A stretch of 64,000 bases of DNA, from positions 1,149,975 to 1,213,974 of the forward strand of contig NZ_FNIY01000001.1 of assembly GCF_900104355.1 (NCBI RefSeq), in the 5' to 3' direction. Numbering within the stretch: the stretch's first letter is position 1; every line of letters begins with the position of its first letter. The stretch is from Phyllobacterium sp. OV277 (GTDB lineage: Bacteria; Pseudomonadota; Alphaproteobacteria; Rhizobiales; Rhizobiaceae). This document shows positions 34,991 through 45,293 of this stretch, piece after piece. Both the position numbers and the translations under genes were made by a program. The notes under the pieces were generated by a model. The model was not told the origin of the DNA and did no database searches. It was given only the letters and a program-made list of their open reading frames with translations.

Positions 34991-37988
34991 TCAACCGTTC
35001 TCCCTTTTCGTCGAAGAACACCGTACCGGTTACTTCCACTTCAATCACACCATTGGGCATCGGCACATAGAGCGTTTCTCCGAGCCGTTTTGTTCCGTCA
35101 ATCACCAGACCCATCGCAATCGACCGGCCGCAATTTTCCGACCAATAGGACGATGTCACATGACCAATCATTGTCATCGGCACCGGCTGGTTGGGATTGG
35201 CAACGATCTGCGCGCCCTCTTCCAGCACCACATGGGCGTCCTTGGTCTTCAAACCAACCAGCTGCTTGCGGCCATCGGCCACCAGATCGCGGCGCAAGAG
35301 GCCACGAATGCCAACATAGTCTTTCTTGTTCTTGCCAATAGCCCAGGTCAGCCCCGCATCCTGCGGTGTCACCGTACCATCCGTGTCTTGACCGACGATG
35401 ATATAACCCTTTTCCGCGCGCAGAACGTGCATCGCCTCGGTGCCGTAAGGCGTCAGGCCAAGCGGCTTGCCACGCTCGTAGATAGCCTCCCAGACCGCCT
35501 GACCGTAATCAGCAGGCACGTTGATTTCAAAACCCGCTTCACCGGTGAAGGACATGCGGAACAGCCGCGTCGGCACGCCGCAAATCTTGCCTTCGCGTAC
35601 ACTCATATGCGGCATGGCTTCATTGGAAAGATCGATGCCCTCTACCAGTGGCGCGATGATTTCACGCGCTTTTGGACCCTGCACGGCGATGACAGCCCAT
35701 TGTTCCGTGGTCGAGGTCAGCCAGACATCAAGATGCGGGAATTCGGTCTGCAGATAGTCTTCCATGTGATGCATGACACGCGGCGCACCGCCCGTCGTTG
35801 TCGTCACATGGAACCGGTCTTCCGCAAGACGGCCAACGACACCATCATCATAGATGAAACCATCTTCGCGCAGCATGATGCCATAACGCAGGCGGCCGAC
35901 ACCCAGCTTTTCCCATGGGTTGGTATAGAGCAGCTCAAGGAATTTCGCCGCGTCAGGGCCAACCACTTCGATCTTGCCGAGCGTCGAGGCATCGAAAATA
36001 CCGGCCTGATTACGCACGGCAACGCATTCGCGATTAACCGCCGCATGCATGTCCTCGCCCGCCTGCGGATAATACCAGGCGCGCTTCCACTGCCCGACAT
36101 CCTCGAAGGCCGCACCCTCAGCCGCATGCCATGCATGCATCGGTGTGCGGCGGGTCGGATCGAACAGATCATGGCGCGCATGATTGACGATTGCGCCGAA
36201 AGTAACAGGCGTAAACGGCGCACGGAACGTTGTCAGGCCCACCGCCGGAATTGGGCGATTGAGCGCTTCGGCGGCAATTGCCAACCCGTGCAGGTTGGAG
36301 GTCTTGCCCTGATCGGTTGCCATGCCATTGGTGGTAAAGCGTTTGACGTGCTCAATGGAGTGCATGCCTTCGCGCACGGCGAGACGCACGTCCTTGGCGG
36401 TGACATCGTTCTGGAAATCGACAAAGGCCTTGACCGTCGTATCCGCACCGGCACCCGGAGCAGAACCGATCATGCCAATGATCCAGTCCGTGCCACCCGT
36501 GGCCTTGACCGCTTTGGCCTTGCCCTTGAAGCCGGTTTCTGCTGCCAGCTTGCTGCCAGCCGCGATTGCCTCATCCAGCGCTTCCTGCAATCCGTCGCTG
36601 CCATTGCAGGCACCAACCGAAACGCAATCTTGCGCATAGGTGCCGGGCAGGAAGCGTTCATTGGCGGCATCCCATGCCACCTTGCCGCGTGACTGCGAGA
36701 ACAGATGCACCGAAGGCGTCCAGCCTGCGGACATGATCAGCGCATCCACCACAACCTTACGCTCGGCACCGCCCTTGTTCGGACGGATGCTGATGGAGGA
36801 AACACGGCGCTTGCCGCCAGCGCTAAACACCGCATGGCCGGTCAGTACATCAATGCCGAGCGAACGGGCTTCTTCGATAACAGACGAAGAAGGATTTTCA
36901 CGCGTATCGACAATAACGGGAACGTCAGCGCCAGCGCGCTTGAGATCAATAGCCGCCGCATAGGCGGAGTCATTAGCGGTATAGACACCGACCTTGCGGC
37001 CAACAGCAACGCCATACTGGTTGAGATAGATACGTGCCGCCGACGCCAGCAGAATGCCCGGGCGATCATTGTTGGCGAACACCATGTGCCGCTCGATCGC
37101 GCCGGTTGCCAGAACAACCTTCTTGGCACGAACCTGCCACAGGCGTTCACGCGGCAGATCAGAACCCGGATTGCTGAGATGGTCGCTGATGCGCTCGACC
37201 AGACCAACGAAATTCTGGGCGTAATAGCCAAAGGCCGTGGTGCGCGTCAGAACAGTGACATTCTCCATCGAACGCAAAGTGCCAAGCGTCTCCGTGGCCC
37301 AGTCATAGCCCGGCTTGCCATCGACGGTGACGTCAATCTCATAGCGCAGCGCGCCACCAGCTTCCGCCTGCTCGTCGCAAATAATGACCTTGGCACCTGT
37401 CTGTGCCGCACTGAGCGCGGCAGCAAGACCAGCAGCACCGCCACCAACCACCAGCACATCGCAATGGGCAAAGCGGTTGGAATAGCGATCCGTATCGGCT
37501 TCACCGGGAACAACGCCAAGACCGGCTGCAGCACGAATCTTCGGCTCGTAGATGGTCTTCCACGCGAATTTCGGCCACATGAACGTCTTGTAGTAGAAGC
37601 CTGCGGGCAGCATCGGCGAGAACACATCATTGATCGCGCCGACGTCAAATGTCAGCGACGGCCAGCGGTTCTGCGACTTGACCTTCAGCCCGTCATAGAT
37701 TTCCTGCACGGTCGCCCGCACATTTGGTTGCTGGCGCGACTTGTCGCGCTCGATATCCACAAGCGCGTTTGGCTCTTCGCTGCCTGCGGAGAGAATGCCG
37801 CGCGGGCGGTGATATTTGAACGAACGGCCAACCAGATGGATGCCATTGGCGAGCAGCGCCGATGCCAGCGTGTCGCCTTCAAGGCCGGTTAATGCCTGCC
37901 CGTCAAAGGTGAAGCGAACGGTTTTGGCCGGGGTCAGACGACCAATGCCAGCGATACGGTTGCTTCCGGAATGGGATGTGGTGCTCAT
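34983..37988 (-). CDS. soxA: Sarcosine oxidase alpha subunit
   Basis: 1001 residues. N-terminal ferredoxin-like fold (RFTFDGQALTGLEGDTLASA) of the 2Fe-2S-like type found in this subunit, then an NAD-binding Rossmann domain (LVVGGGAAGLAAALSAA). The C-terminal half is GcvT-like and binds tetrahydrofolate (from about 600; GEAGFEINVPADYG). The complex demethylates sarcosine to glycine and passes the methylene group to tetrahydrofolate, giving H2O2. GGGGAG precedes ATG 37988. It follows soxD by 3 nt. Length and order match characterised operons. Confidence 0.96.
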   Translation of the reverse strand: MSTTSHSGSNRIAGIGRLTPAKTVRFTFDGQALTGLEGDTLASALLANGIHLVGRSFKYHRPRGILSAGSEEPNALVDIERDKSRQQPNVRATVQEIYDGLKVKSQNRWPSLTFDVGAINDVFSPMLPAGFYYKTFMWPKFAWKTIYEPKIRAAAGLGVVPGEADTDRYSNRFAHCDVLVVGGGAAGLAAALSAAQTGAKVIICDEQAEAGGALRYEIDVTVDGKPGYDWATETLGTLRSMENVTVLTRTTAFGYYAQNFVGLVERISDHLSNPGSDLPRERLWQVRAKKVVLATGAIERHMVFANNDRPGILLASAARIYLNQYGVAVGRKVGVYTANDSAYAAAIDLKRAGADVPVIVDTRENPSSSVIEEARSLGIDVLTGHAVFSAGGKRRVSSISIRPNKGGAERKVVVDALIMSAGWTPSVHLFSQSRGKVAWDAANERFLPGTYAQDCVSVGACNGSDGLQEALDEAIAAGSKLAAETGFKGKAKAVKATGGTDWIIGMIGSAPGAGADTTVKAFVDFQNDVTAKDVRLAVREGMHSIEHVKRFTTNGMATDQGKTSNLHGLAIAAEALNRPIPAVGLTTFRAPFTPVTFGAIVNHARHDLFDPTRRTPMHAWHAAEGAAFEDVGQWKRAWYYPQAGEDMHAAVNRECVAVRNQAGIFDASTLGKIEVVGPDAAKFLELLYTNPWEKLGVGRLRYGIMLREDGFIYDDGVVGRLAEDRFHVTTTTGGAPRVMHHMEDYLQTEFPHLDVWLTSTTEQWAVIAVQGPKAREIIAPLVEGIDLSNEAMPHMSVREGKICGVPTRLFRMSFTGEAGFEINVPADYGQAVWEAIYERGKPLGLTPYGTEAMHVLRAEKGYIIVGQDTDGTVTPQDAGLTWAIGKNKKDYVGIRGLLRRDLVADGRKQLVGLKTKDAHVVLEEGAQIVANPNQPVPMTMIGHVTSSYWSENCGRSIAMGLVIDGTKRLGETLYVPMPNGVIEVEVTGTVFFDEKGERLNG

Positions 37989-37991
37989 GGC

Positions 37992-38363
37992 TTATAGCTC
38001 CCCTTTCTTGGCGCGGGGGGCGCGTTTCTTTGCGGGTTCAGCGGCATCAACGGGAGCCGAAGCGGCATCCGGATTGAGAAGCTTGTCAACATCCGGGCGG
38101 GGCTCGCCTGCCTTGTAGACAGTCAGGAACTTGTCCGAAACGGAATCGCGCACCGCGTTGAAGAAGCGTCCGCAGCCGTGAATATGCCGCCAGCGTTCAA
38201 ACTGCAGGCCTTTGGGGTTCTGGCGGAAATAAAGGAAACCGGCAAAATCATCGTCGGATTGTTCCGAAATCGCCGGGGAACGCACGAGATGCGCTTCACC
38301 CGCGTTGCGGAATTCCAGTTCCGGGCGCTCTTCTTCGCAATAGGGGCATTTGATGAGAAGCAT
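37992..38363 (-). CDS. soxD: Sarcosine oxidase delta subunit
   Basis: 123 residues. Zinc-binding subunit with Cys in IKCPYCEEERPELEF and His in RHIHGCGRFFNAVRD. The N-terminal 90 residues are the usual delta subunit. A C-terminal Ala/Lys-rich extension (about 95-123: AAEPAKKRAPRAKKGEL) makes it longer than the usual size of about 90-100. It lies between soxB and soxA with gaps of 24 and 3 nt, as in other soxBDAG operons. Confidence 0.94.
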   Translation of the reverse strand: MLLIKCPYCEEERPELEFRNAGEAHLVRSPAISEQSDDDFAGFLYFRQNPKGLQFERWRHIHGCGRFFNAVRDSVSDKFLTVYKAGEPRPDVDKLLNPDAASAPVDAAEPAKKRAPRAKKGEL

Positions 38364-38387
38364 TGTCGTCGTCTCGTTTCTTGAATG

Positions 38388-39644
38388 TCAGTGCGCTACG
38401 GCAGCGGCAGCGGCTTCGTCGATCAGGCGGCCAGTGGTAAAGCGCTCGATGGTGAACGGCGCATTGATCCGGTGCGGCTCATCGCGGGCAATCGTATGGG
38501 CAAACACATTGCCAGAGCCCGGCGTTGCCTTGAACCCGCCAGTTCCCCAGCCGCAGTTTACATAAAGGCCCGGCACCGGTGTCTTGGCCAAAATTGGCGA
38601 ACGATCCGGCGTCACGTCAACAATACCGCCCCATGAACGCAGCATTTTCAGGCGCGTCAGCACCGGGAACATTTCGCAGATCGCATCCAGCGTGTGGTTG
38701 ATGATGTGCAGGCCGCCGGTCTGGGAATAAGACGTGTACTGGTCCGTACCAGCGCCGATAACCATCTCACCCTTATCCGACTGCGAGATATACGCATGAA
38801 CGGTGTTCGACATGATCACGCAGGGAATAAGTGGCTTGACCGGTTCGGATACCAGCGCCTGCAAGGGATAGCTTTCCAGCGGCATGCGCACACCGGCCAT
38901 GTTCATAAGGACAGAGGTATGGCCCGCAGCCACAACACCAACCTTCTTGGCATTGATCGGGCCGCGATTGGTATCAACTCCCACGACCGCGCCATTGGCG
39001 GCACGGCGAATGCCGGTTACTTCGCAGTTCTGGATGATATGCACACCGCGATCAGCCGCCGCGCGGGCATAGCCCCATGCAACCGCATCATGGCGAGCCG
39101 TGCCGCCACGGCGTTGCAACGCCGCGCCAATGATGGGATAACGTGCATCGGCAGAAAGATTGATTGGCGGGCAGAATTCCTTGACCTGCTCCGGTGTCAT
39201 CCATTCATTGTCGATACCATTCAGCCGGTTGGCGTGGATATGACGCTTCAACACCTGAACATCATGAACATTGTGCGCCAGCATCATGACGCCGCGCGCC
39301 GAATACATGACGTTGTAGTTGATATCCTGGCTCAGACCCTCCCACAATTTCACGGCATGTTCGTAAATGCCTGCCGATTCATCATAGAGATAGTTGGAAC
39401 GGATAATCGTGGTGTTGCGGCCGGTATTGCCGCCGCCAAGCCAACCTTTTTCCAGAACCGCGACATTGGTGATGCCATGTTCCTTGGCCAGATAGTAGGC
39501 GGTGGCAAGGCCATGTCCGCCAGCGCCAACAATGATGACGTCATATTCCGACTTGGGTTCGGGCGAAGTCCATTGCTGATCCCATCCCTTGTGGGCGCGC
39601 AATGCCTCGCGGGCCAAAGCAAACACTGAATATTTCCGCATCAT
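38388..39644 (-). CDS. soxB: Sarcosine oxidase beta subunit
   Basis: 418 residues. FAD Rossmann motif [18 protein letters not shown] near residue 36 and the [11 protein letters not shown] segment. His at about residue 185 ([12 protein letters not shown]) matches the residue that carries covalent FMN in characterised beta subunits. This subunit holds the dehydrogenation site for sarcosine. It is the first gene of the operon; AGGA precedes the ATG pair at 39644/39641, so the start could shift by one codon. The operon lacks the glyA and purU genes seen beside it in some bacteria. Confidence 0.96.
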   Translation of the reverse strand: MMRKYSVFALAREALRAHKGWDQQWTSPEPKSEYDVIIVGAGGHGLATAYYLAKEHGITNVAVLEKGWLGGGNTGRNTTIIRSNYLYDESAGIYEHAVKLWEGLSQDINYNVMYSARGVMMLAHNVHDVQVLKRHIHANRLNGIDNEWMTPEQVKEFCPPINLSADARYPIIGAALQRRGGTARHDAVAWGYARAAADRGVHIIQNCEVTGIRRAANGAVVGVDTNRGPINAKKVGVVAAGHTSVLMNMAGVRMPLESYPLQALVSEPVKPLIPCVIMSNTVHAYISQSDKGEMVIGAGTDQYTSYSQTGGLHIINHTLDAICEMFPVLTRLKMLRSWGGIVDVTPDRSPILAKTPVPGLYVNCGWGTGGFKATPGSGNVFAHTIARDEPHRINAPFTIERFTTGRLIDEAAAAAVAH

Positions 39645-40052
39645 TCAATCCTTTGCAGAGCGTCCGGCCATTTCAAGTGACCTCGGCAGAGCGACGTGTT
39701 CCAACGATTTTCGAGAGCAATACCCTGTCCTGAAATCGACATCGATTTTCAAGCGCAGGATCGCACTTTTATGCATCAGTAACGCATCCGCTCAAAGGTC
39801 TTTTGCCATTTTGCGACGGAGATTGGCGTTCCATGCCGGTTATTCTAAAATTGCGCAGCGGCATGACGAGCCCTGGTGGAAGAATATCCCCATTTTAAGC
39901 AGCTTCACCATGGACATTCCGCCACCATTCTGATAATGGCCTCGTCAGTTTGCGATGGATGACCGTCGCGAAGTTTGGATTTGTGTCCCACTGACCAAGG
40001 TAAGGGCGCAGAATTCAGGCTCAACGAAATTCTAAGAGACACAGGATAAAAC
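39645..40052. other. Divergent intergenic region soxB / rpsU
   Basis: 408 bases between divergent genes, presumably with both promoters. I see no repeat, hairpin with T tail or small gene that I would support here. Confidence 0.6.
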
Positions 40053-40304
40053 GTGCAGGTACTCGTACGCGAAAATAATGTTGATCAGGCTCTCCGCGTC
40101 CTCAAGAAGAAGATGCAGCGCGAAGGCATGTTCCGCGAAATGAAGATGCATGATCATTACGAGAAGCCCTCGATCAAGCGCGCCCGCCAGAAGGCAGAAG
40201 CCATCAGCCGCGCTCGCAAGCTTGCCCGCAAGCAGGCACAGCGCGAAGGTCTTCTGCCAATGCCAGCGCGCAAGGTACCGGCCCGTCCTTCTGCGGCTCG
40301 TTGA
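40053..40304 (+). CDS. rpsU: 30S ribosomal protein S21
   Basis: 83 residues starting at GTG 40053 ([25 protein letters not shown]), which matches bS21 exactly at its start. It is basic throughout, with the arginine/lysine-rich C terminus [14 protein letters not shown] plus a short Ala/Pro/Arg extension. AGGA lies about 7 nt upstream of the GTG. bS21 binds near the platform of the small subunit and supports initiation. A terminator follows. Confidence 0.97.
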   Translation: MQVLVRENNVDQALRVLKKKMQREGMFREMKMHDHYEKPSIKRARQKAEAISRARKLARKQAQREGLLPMPARKVPARPSAAR

Positions 40305-40336
40305 TCAGTACTTTATCAACGTCTTGACAATACAAC

Positions 40337-40371
40337 GGGGTGGGGTGGCAATCGCCACACCGCCCTTTTTG
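40337..40371 (+). terminator. Intrinsic terminator after rpsU
   Basis: GGGGTGGGGTGGC pairs imperfectly with GCCACACCGCCC around an AATC loop, followed by TTTTT. It separates rpsU from the TPR lipoprotein gene, though read-through is possible. Confidence 0.8.
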
Positions 40372-40400
40372 CGTTTTCGATTGAACGGGATACCAGGAAT

Positions 40401-41264
40401 ATGACACATTCACTTGAAATGGTTTCGTATCGCGACCCGCAATCGGCATTCAAGACGTTGCGCACCACCGGACTGGTGATCGCTTCGGTTCTCACTCTGG
40501 CTATTGCCGGGTGCCAGACCTCGACCACCGATATGACCGGCATCGACAAGGCGCAGGGCTCTTCCGAGAACATCAGCTCACTCGACAGCGTCATTCGCAA
40601 TAATCCACGCGATCCGGAAGCCTACAATGTGCGTGGCTCGGCTTTTGGCCGCGCCGGTCGCAACAGCGATGCCATCAAGGACTTCAACACGGCATTGCAG
40701 CTGAACCCGAATTTCTATCAGGCCTATGCGAACCGTGCGCTTGTTTACCGCAATATGGGCAACAGCGCCCAGGCATTGGCTGACTACAGCAAGTCCATCC
40801 AGATCAATTCGCAATATGACGCTGCCTATATCGGTCGCGGTAATCTCTATCGCCTTTCGGGACAACTCGACCGGGCATTCAGCGATTTCCAGCAGGCAAT
40901 CCAGCTGAACACCACCGATCCGCGCGCCTACCACAATCGCGGCCTGATTTATCAGGCACGTAACCAGCACAAGCAGGCCATCGAAGATTTCTCCACCGCG
41001 ATCTCACTGCAACCTGATGCAGCCGAGCCTTATAATGGCCGTGGTATTTCCTATGTTGCGCTTGGCGATGACGACAACGCCTTTGACGATTTCAACAATG
41101 CCATCAAGCTGGATGGTACCATTGCCGAGGGCTGGGCCAATCAGGCGCTGATCTACGAGCATCGCGGCGACAAGGCTCGCGCTGCGAAATCCTACTCCAA
41201 GGCCGCGCAGCTTGATCCGAAATACAAGCCTGCGCTTGACGGTCTGGCACGCACGCGTTCCTGA
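40401..41264 (+). CDS. TPR-repeat lipoprotein (NlpI-like)
   Basis: 287 residues. A signal peptide with an N-terminal basic stretch (about 1-37) ends in the lipobox LAIAGC. About six tandem TPR units (from residue 70) follow in the 34-residue register, such as AYNVRGSAFGRAGRNSDAIKDF. It is probably an envelope lipoprotein that scaffolds other proteins, as NlpI does for peptidoglycan hydrolases; that role is inferred from architecture only. AGGA precedes the ATG. It sits behind rpsU, an arrangement I recall from Brucella relatives. Confidence 0.88.
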   Translation: MTHSLEMVSYRDPQSAFKTLRTTGLVIASVLTLAIAGCQTSTTDMTGIDKAQGSSENISSLDSVIRNNPRDPEAYNVRGSAFGRAGRNSDAIKDFNTALQLNPNFYQAYANRALVYRNMGNSAQALADYSKSIQINSQYDAAYIGRGNLYRLSGQLDRAFSDFQQAIQLNTTDPRAYHNRGLIYQARNQHKQAIEDFSTAISLQPDAAEPYNGRGISYVALGDDDNAFDDFNNAIKLDGTIAEGWANQALIYEHRGDKARAAKSYSKAAQLDPKYKPALDGLARTRS

Positions 41265-41287
41265 TCCAGATATGGCCTGATCCTGAC

Positions 41288-41890
41288 ATGGCAAAGCGGT
41301 TCCTTATTGTTTCCGCTCATCCACTTGAGAACAGCCTTTCGGCGCATCTGACGGCGTTGGTGACACAGCAGATCGCTGAGTCACCACACGAATTGCAGGT
41401 GTTCGATCTCTACCAGCAGGGTTTTGATCCACGGCTTTCGCGCCAAGAACGACAAAGCTACTACGCACCGCAATATGACGCCTCCGATGTTAAGGCTGAA
41501 TCGGAGGCCTTGCAGACCGCTGACGTTCTCGTTCTCATATTCCCGACCTGGTGGTTCGGCCTGCCTGCAATCCTCAAAGGTTGGATCGACCGGGTGTTCG
41601 TGCCGGGCACGGCCTATGATCATGCGCCAGACTATGGCCGGATGATCCCGCGCCTTAACAAGATGACATCCTGTATTGCCATCACGACGCTCGGCTCCCC
41701 CTGGTGGATTGACCGGTTGATCATGTGGCGACCCGTCCGCCGTATCCTCGGCACAGCCATTATTGGCACCTGCGCACCCAAGGCACGGTTTTCAATGCTG
41801 TCGCTTTACAATTGCGAGAAGCTCGCCCCTGCCCGGCTTGCAGCCTTTGAAGCAAAAATCGATCGGGCGATTCAACAGACCCTGAAATGA
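41288..41890 (+). CDS. NAD(P)H-dependent flavodoxin-fold oxidoreductase
   Basis: 200 residues of the NAD(P)H:quinone oxidoreductase/flavodoxin-like family. Signatures: FLIVSAHPLENSLSAHL at the N terminus (phosphate loop of FMN/FAD) and the active-site segment LIFPTWWFGLPAILKGWIDRVFVPGTAYD. Probably a two-electron quinone or drug reductase. It begins 23 nt after the TPR gene and may be co-transcribed. A strong terminator overlaps its stop region. Confidence 0.9.
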   Translation: MAKRFLIVSAHPLENSLSAHLTALVTQQIAESPHELQVFDLYQQGFDPRLSRQERQSYYAPQYDASDVKAESEALQTADVLVLIFPTWWFGLPAILKGWIDRVFVPGTAYDHAPDYGRMIPRLNKMTSCIAITTLGSPWWIDRLIMWRPVRRILGTAIIGTCAPKARFSMLSLYNCEKLAPARLAAFEAKIDRAIQQTLK

Positions 41891-41917
41891 AAAAGCCCGC
41901 CAATCGGCGGGCTTTTC
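41889..41917. terminator. Bidirectional terminator
   Basis: AAAAGCCCGCC / GGCGGGCTTTT with a four-base loop, flanked by A and T runs, between the convergent oxidoreductase and pntB genes. Its symmetry would serve both. Confidence 0.92.
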
Positions 41918-41938
41918 GTTTGGTCTGGCAATGATGGA

Positions 41939-43339
41939 TCAGTGATCCAGCGCCTTGACGATGTTTTCAACCATCTTCTTGGCATCGGCAAACAGCATCA
42001 TCGTGTTGTCGCGGAAGAACAGTTCGTTCTCGACACCCGCATAACCGGAGCCCATGCCGCGCTTGATGAACAGAACCGTGCCAGCCTTGTCCACATCGAG
42101 GATAGGCATGCCGAAGATCGGCGATTTCGGATCGGTCTTGGCAGCCGGATTGGTGACGTCATTGGCACCGATAACGAAAGCCACATCGGCCTGCGCAAAT
42201 TCGGAGTTGATGTCCTCAAGCTCGAACACTTCGTCGTAGGGAACATTGGCTTCGGCCAGAAGCACGTTCATATGCCCGGGCATACGGCCAGCAACCGGGT
42301 GAATGGCGTATTTGACCTCGACGCCCTCAGCCTTCAGCTTGTCAGCCATTTCACGCAAGGCGTGCTGTGCCTGCGCCACCGCCATACCGTAACCCGGCAC
42401 GATGATAACCTTGGATGCATTCTTCATGATGAAGGCCGCATCATCAGCAGAACCCTGCTTGACCGGACGCTGTTCCACTTCACCGGTTGCTGCACCCGAG
42501 GTCTCGCCGCCGAAGCCGCCGAGAATAACCGAGATAAACGACCGGTTCATGCCCTTGCACATGATGTAGGACAGGATGGCACCGGAGGAACCCACCAGCG
42601 CACCGGTGATGATCAGCGCCAGATTGCCCAGCGTGAAACCGATACCGGCAGCAGCCCAGCCCGAATAGGAGTTGAGCATCGACACGACCACAGGCATATC
42701 CGCGCCGCCGATGGGAACGATGATCAGAACACCAAGAGCCAGCGACAGAAGAACGATCAGCCAGAACACGAAATGGCTTTCGCTCATCACCAGCGCCACA
42801 ACCAGCAAGACAATGGCAATCGCCAGAGCCGCGTTGAGCACATGGCGGCCCGGCAGCATGATCGGCTTGCCGGACATGCGGCCATCGAGCTTCAGGAAGG
42901 CGATGATGGAGCCGGTAAAGGTAATCGCACCGATGGCAACACCGAGCGACATTTCGACCAGCGCCTGTCCGTGGATCGAACCGACTTCGCCGATCCCGAA
43001 GGAATTGGGCGAGTAGATGGCAGCAGCAGCCACCATGACAGCGGCAAGACCGACCAGCGAATGGAAGGCTGCAACCAGCTGCGGCATGGCCGTCATGGCA
43101 ATGCGTCTGGCGGTATAGGCACCGACACCGCCACCAATGGCGAGGCCGATGACAATCAGGCCAAGGCCTCTGAAACTTGGCTCGGCAAGGGTCAGCGTGG
43201 TGATGATCGATATACCCATACCGATCATGCCGTAGAAATTACCTTGACGGCTTGTGGTTGGGTGCGACAGGCCACGCAGCGCCAGAATGAACAGGACGCC
43301 GGAGACGAGATAAAGAAAAGCTGCGAGATTTACGCTCAT
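41939..43339 (-). CDS. pntB: NAD(P) transhydrogenase beta subunit
   Basis: 466 residues. Nine or so membrane helices in the first 280 residues are followed by the NADP(H)-binding domain III (IVPGYGMAVAQAQHALREM; VFELEDINSEF; VIGANDVTNPAAKTDP). With PntA it couples the proton gradient to hydride transfer from NADH to NADP+, supplying NADPH. It is the last gene of a pntAA-pntAB-pntB operon, 10 nt after pntAB. Confidence 0.96.
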   Translation of the reverse strand: MSVNLAAFLYLVSGVLFILALRGLSHPTTSRQGNFYGMIGMGISIITTLTLAEPSFRGLGLIVIGLAIGGGVGAYTARRIAMTAMPQLVAAFHSLVGLAAVMVAAAAIYSPNSFGIGEVGSIHGQALVEMSLGVAIGAITFTGSIIAFLKLDGRMSGKPIMLPGRHVLNAALAIAIVLLVVALVMSESHFVFWLIVLLSLALGVLIIVPIGGADMPVVVSMLNSYSGWAAAGIGFTLGNLALIITGALVGSSGAILSYIMCKGMNRSFISVILGGFGGETSGAATGEVEQRPVKQGSADDAAFIMKNASKVIIVPGYGMAVAQAQHALREMADKLKAEGVEVKYAIHPVAGRMPGHMNVLLAEANVPYDEVFELEDINSEFAQADVAFVIGANDVTNPAAKTDPKSPIFGMPILDVDKAGTVLFIKRGMGSGYAGVENELFFRDNTMMLFADAKKMVENIVKALDH

Positions 43340-43349
43340 TGCTCAGGTC

Positions 43350-43760
43350 TCACTTTTCTTTTTTCTTGTACATGGCGAGCATGCGATGGGTCACAAGGAA
43401 GCCGCCAAAAATATTGACGCTGGCAAGTACAAGGGCGATGAAGCCGAAGCCTGTGGCAAAACCACTGGCAGACAGGCCAACCGCAAGCAGCGCACCAACG
43501 ACAATAACCGACGAAATGGCGTTGGTTACGGCCATGAGCGGCGTGTGCAGGGCTGGTGTCACCGACCAGACGACGTAATAGCCGACAAAGATTGCCAGAA
43601 CGAAGATCGCCAGACGGAAGACGAAGGGGTCAACGGCGCCACCTGTTACCGTATGGGCCACAGCACCGGCCGCATCAGGCAGGTTTTCAGCGGCCTGACG
43701 AACCGTCTCGGTTGCCTGATTGAGACTTTCAAGAGCTTTTTCGAGTGCGGTATCAGCCAT
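43350..43760 (-). CDS. pntAB: NAD(P) transhydrogenase alpha-2 subunit
   Basis: 136 residues. Membrane part of the alpha subunit, encoded separately as in Rhodospirillum rubrum: an Ala/Glu-rich N-terminal helix, then four membrane helices ([37 protein letters not shown]) and [19 protein letters not shown] [16 protein letters not shown] 43760 shares its A with the pntAA stop (TGATG), so translation is coupled. Confidence 0.95.
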   Translation of the reverse strand: MADTALEKALESLNQATETVRQAAENLPDAAGAVAHTVTGGAVDPFVFRLAIFVLAIFVGYYVVWSVTPALHTPLMAVTNAISSVIVVGALLAVGLSASGFATGFGFIALVLASVNIFGGFLVTHRMLAMYKKKEK

Positions 43761-45130
43761 CACGCCTCTCCTTCAGTCGTTTTTTGGGCAGCCGTTTTTG
43801 GGGCAGCCGTTTTGGTGGCAGCAGGTTTCGGCGGGGTTTTCTTCGGTGCGGCTTTGGGAGCAGCAGCCTTCTTTGGCGCGGCCGTGGCCGGTGCCTTCTT
43901 CGGCTCAGTTGTCACCGCAACTGTCGCAGCGGGTGCAGCCTTGGCTTTGGCAGGCTTTTTGGCTGCCGGTTTCGCCGCAGGAGCAGTTGCACTTGGCGCG
44001 GCACCGGCAAAATTCGGATGAACCACCTTGCCACCATGGGTCAGGACAGTTGCCTTGACCAGTTCATCGTCAAAATTGACCTTGATTGCCTTGGCATCCT
44101 TGTCAACAAGCGTCTCAACGAAGGCAAAAAGGTTCTTGGCATAAAGCTGTGATGCGGTGGCGGCGATACGGCCAGCAACATTGAGATGGCCGACGATCTT
44201 GACGCCATCGACATCAACAATCTTGCCTGCAACCGCGCCTTCAACATTGCCGCCGCGTTCAACCGCAAGATCAATAATCACGGAGCCGGGACGCATGCGC
44301 CCATACATTTCGCGTGTAACGAGCCGCGGAGCGGGACGGCCCGGAATGAGCGCCGTGGTGATGATGATATCCTGCTTGGCGATATGGTCCGCGACCAGCG
44401 CAGCCTGCTTCGCCTGATATTCTTTCGACATTTCCTTGGCGTAACCACCAGCGGTTTCAGCCGCCTTGAATTCCTCGTCCTCAACGGCAAGGAATTTCGC
44501 GCCGAGCGAAGCAACCTGCTCTTTCACGGCAGGACGCACGTCCGTTGCAGTGACGACGGCACCCAGACGGCGCGCGGTCGCAATAGCCTGAAGACCGGCA
44601 ACGCCGACACCCATGATGAAGACCTTGGCGGCGGGAACCGTACCAGCCGCCGTCATCATCATCGGCAGGGCGCGGTCATACTCTTCCGCAGCGTCAACTA
44701 CCGCCTGATAACCGGCGAGGTTGGCCTGACTGGAAAGTACGTCCATGACCTGCGCACGCGTGATGCGCGGCATGAATTCCATGGTGAACGCTGTGACACC
44801 GGCATCTGCCAGTTCCTTGACGGCAGCATCATTGCCATAAGGATCGAGCATGGCGATAACAACCGCGCCTTTTTTGTAGGATTTGAGCTCAGCCGAGGAT
44901 GGGCGCCGGACTTTCAGAACGACATCGGCGTTCCTGATGTCGGCGGTTTTGCCAATCGTGGCACCCGCGGCTTCAAATTCGCGGTCAGGAATGCGGGATG
45001 AAACACCCGCGCCACTTTCCACAATGACTGAAAAACCAAGACCGATAAGCTTTTTGACCGTTTCCGCTGAACCGCCAACCCGCGATTCAACAGCATCGGT
45101 CTCTTTCGGTATGAACAGTGTCTGAGCCAA
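43760..45130 (-). CDS. pntAA: NAD(P) transhydrogenase alpha-1 subunit with long Ala/Pro/Lys tail
   Basis: 456 residues. NAD(H)-binding domain [17 protein letters not shown] at the start, [17 protein letters not shown], and the Rossmann segment [22 protein letters not shown]. The usual protein ends at about residue 385; here a tail of about 75 residues rich in Ala, Pro, Lys and Thr follows. TTG 45130 is preferred because the protein then begins [10 protein letters not shown] and a GGGGGTGAGG lies just upstream; GTG 45157 is the longer alternative. It is the first gene of the operon. The tail resembles histone-H1-like low-complexity sequence, and its function is unknown. Confidence 0.95.
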   Translation of the reverse strand: MAQTLFIPKETDAVESRVGGSAETVKKLIGLGFSVIVESGAGVSSRIPDREFEAAGATIGKTADIRNADVVLKVRRPSSAELKSYKKGAVVIAMLDPYGNDAAVKELADAGVTAFTMEFMPRITRAQVMDVLSSQANLAGYQAVVDAAEEYDRALPMMMTAAGTVPAAKVFIMGVGVAGLQAIATARRLGAVVTATDVRPAVKEQVASLGAKFLAVEDEEFKAAETAGGYAKEMSKEYQAKQAALVADHIAKQDIIITTALIPGRPAPRLVTREMYGRMRPGSVIIDLAVERGGNVEGAVAGKIVDVDGVKIVGHLNVAGRIAATASQLYAKNLFAFVETLVDKDAKAIKVNFDDELVKATVLTHGGKVVHPNFAGAAPSATAPAAKPAAKKPAKAKAAPAATVAVTTEPKKAPATAAPKKAAAPKAAPKKTPPKPAATKTAAPKTAAQKTTEGEA

Positions 45131-45293
45131 GCCCTCACCCCCAAAGCATGTTGTCACTATGCAGTCAGTGGCCCGAAGACCCGCGCGCCTGCCCCGCTAT
45201 GACGATTGGCAATCCTGGTGATGGGCCCGCTCATGCAAGCGGATTTCAACAGAATTATCCGCCCGGTTCATGAACAACGCTTGTGGGCGTGTT

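Noticed and set aside
35160..36692. 510-residue open frame on the plus strand
   Set aside because: Antisense to soxA, with no ribosome site or recognisable domain.
41942..43417. 491-residue open frame on the plus strand
   Set aside because: Antisense to pntB; rich in Asp/His/Arg/Gln and domain-free.
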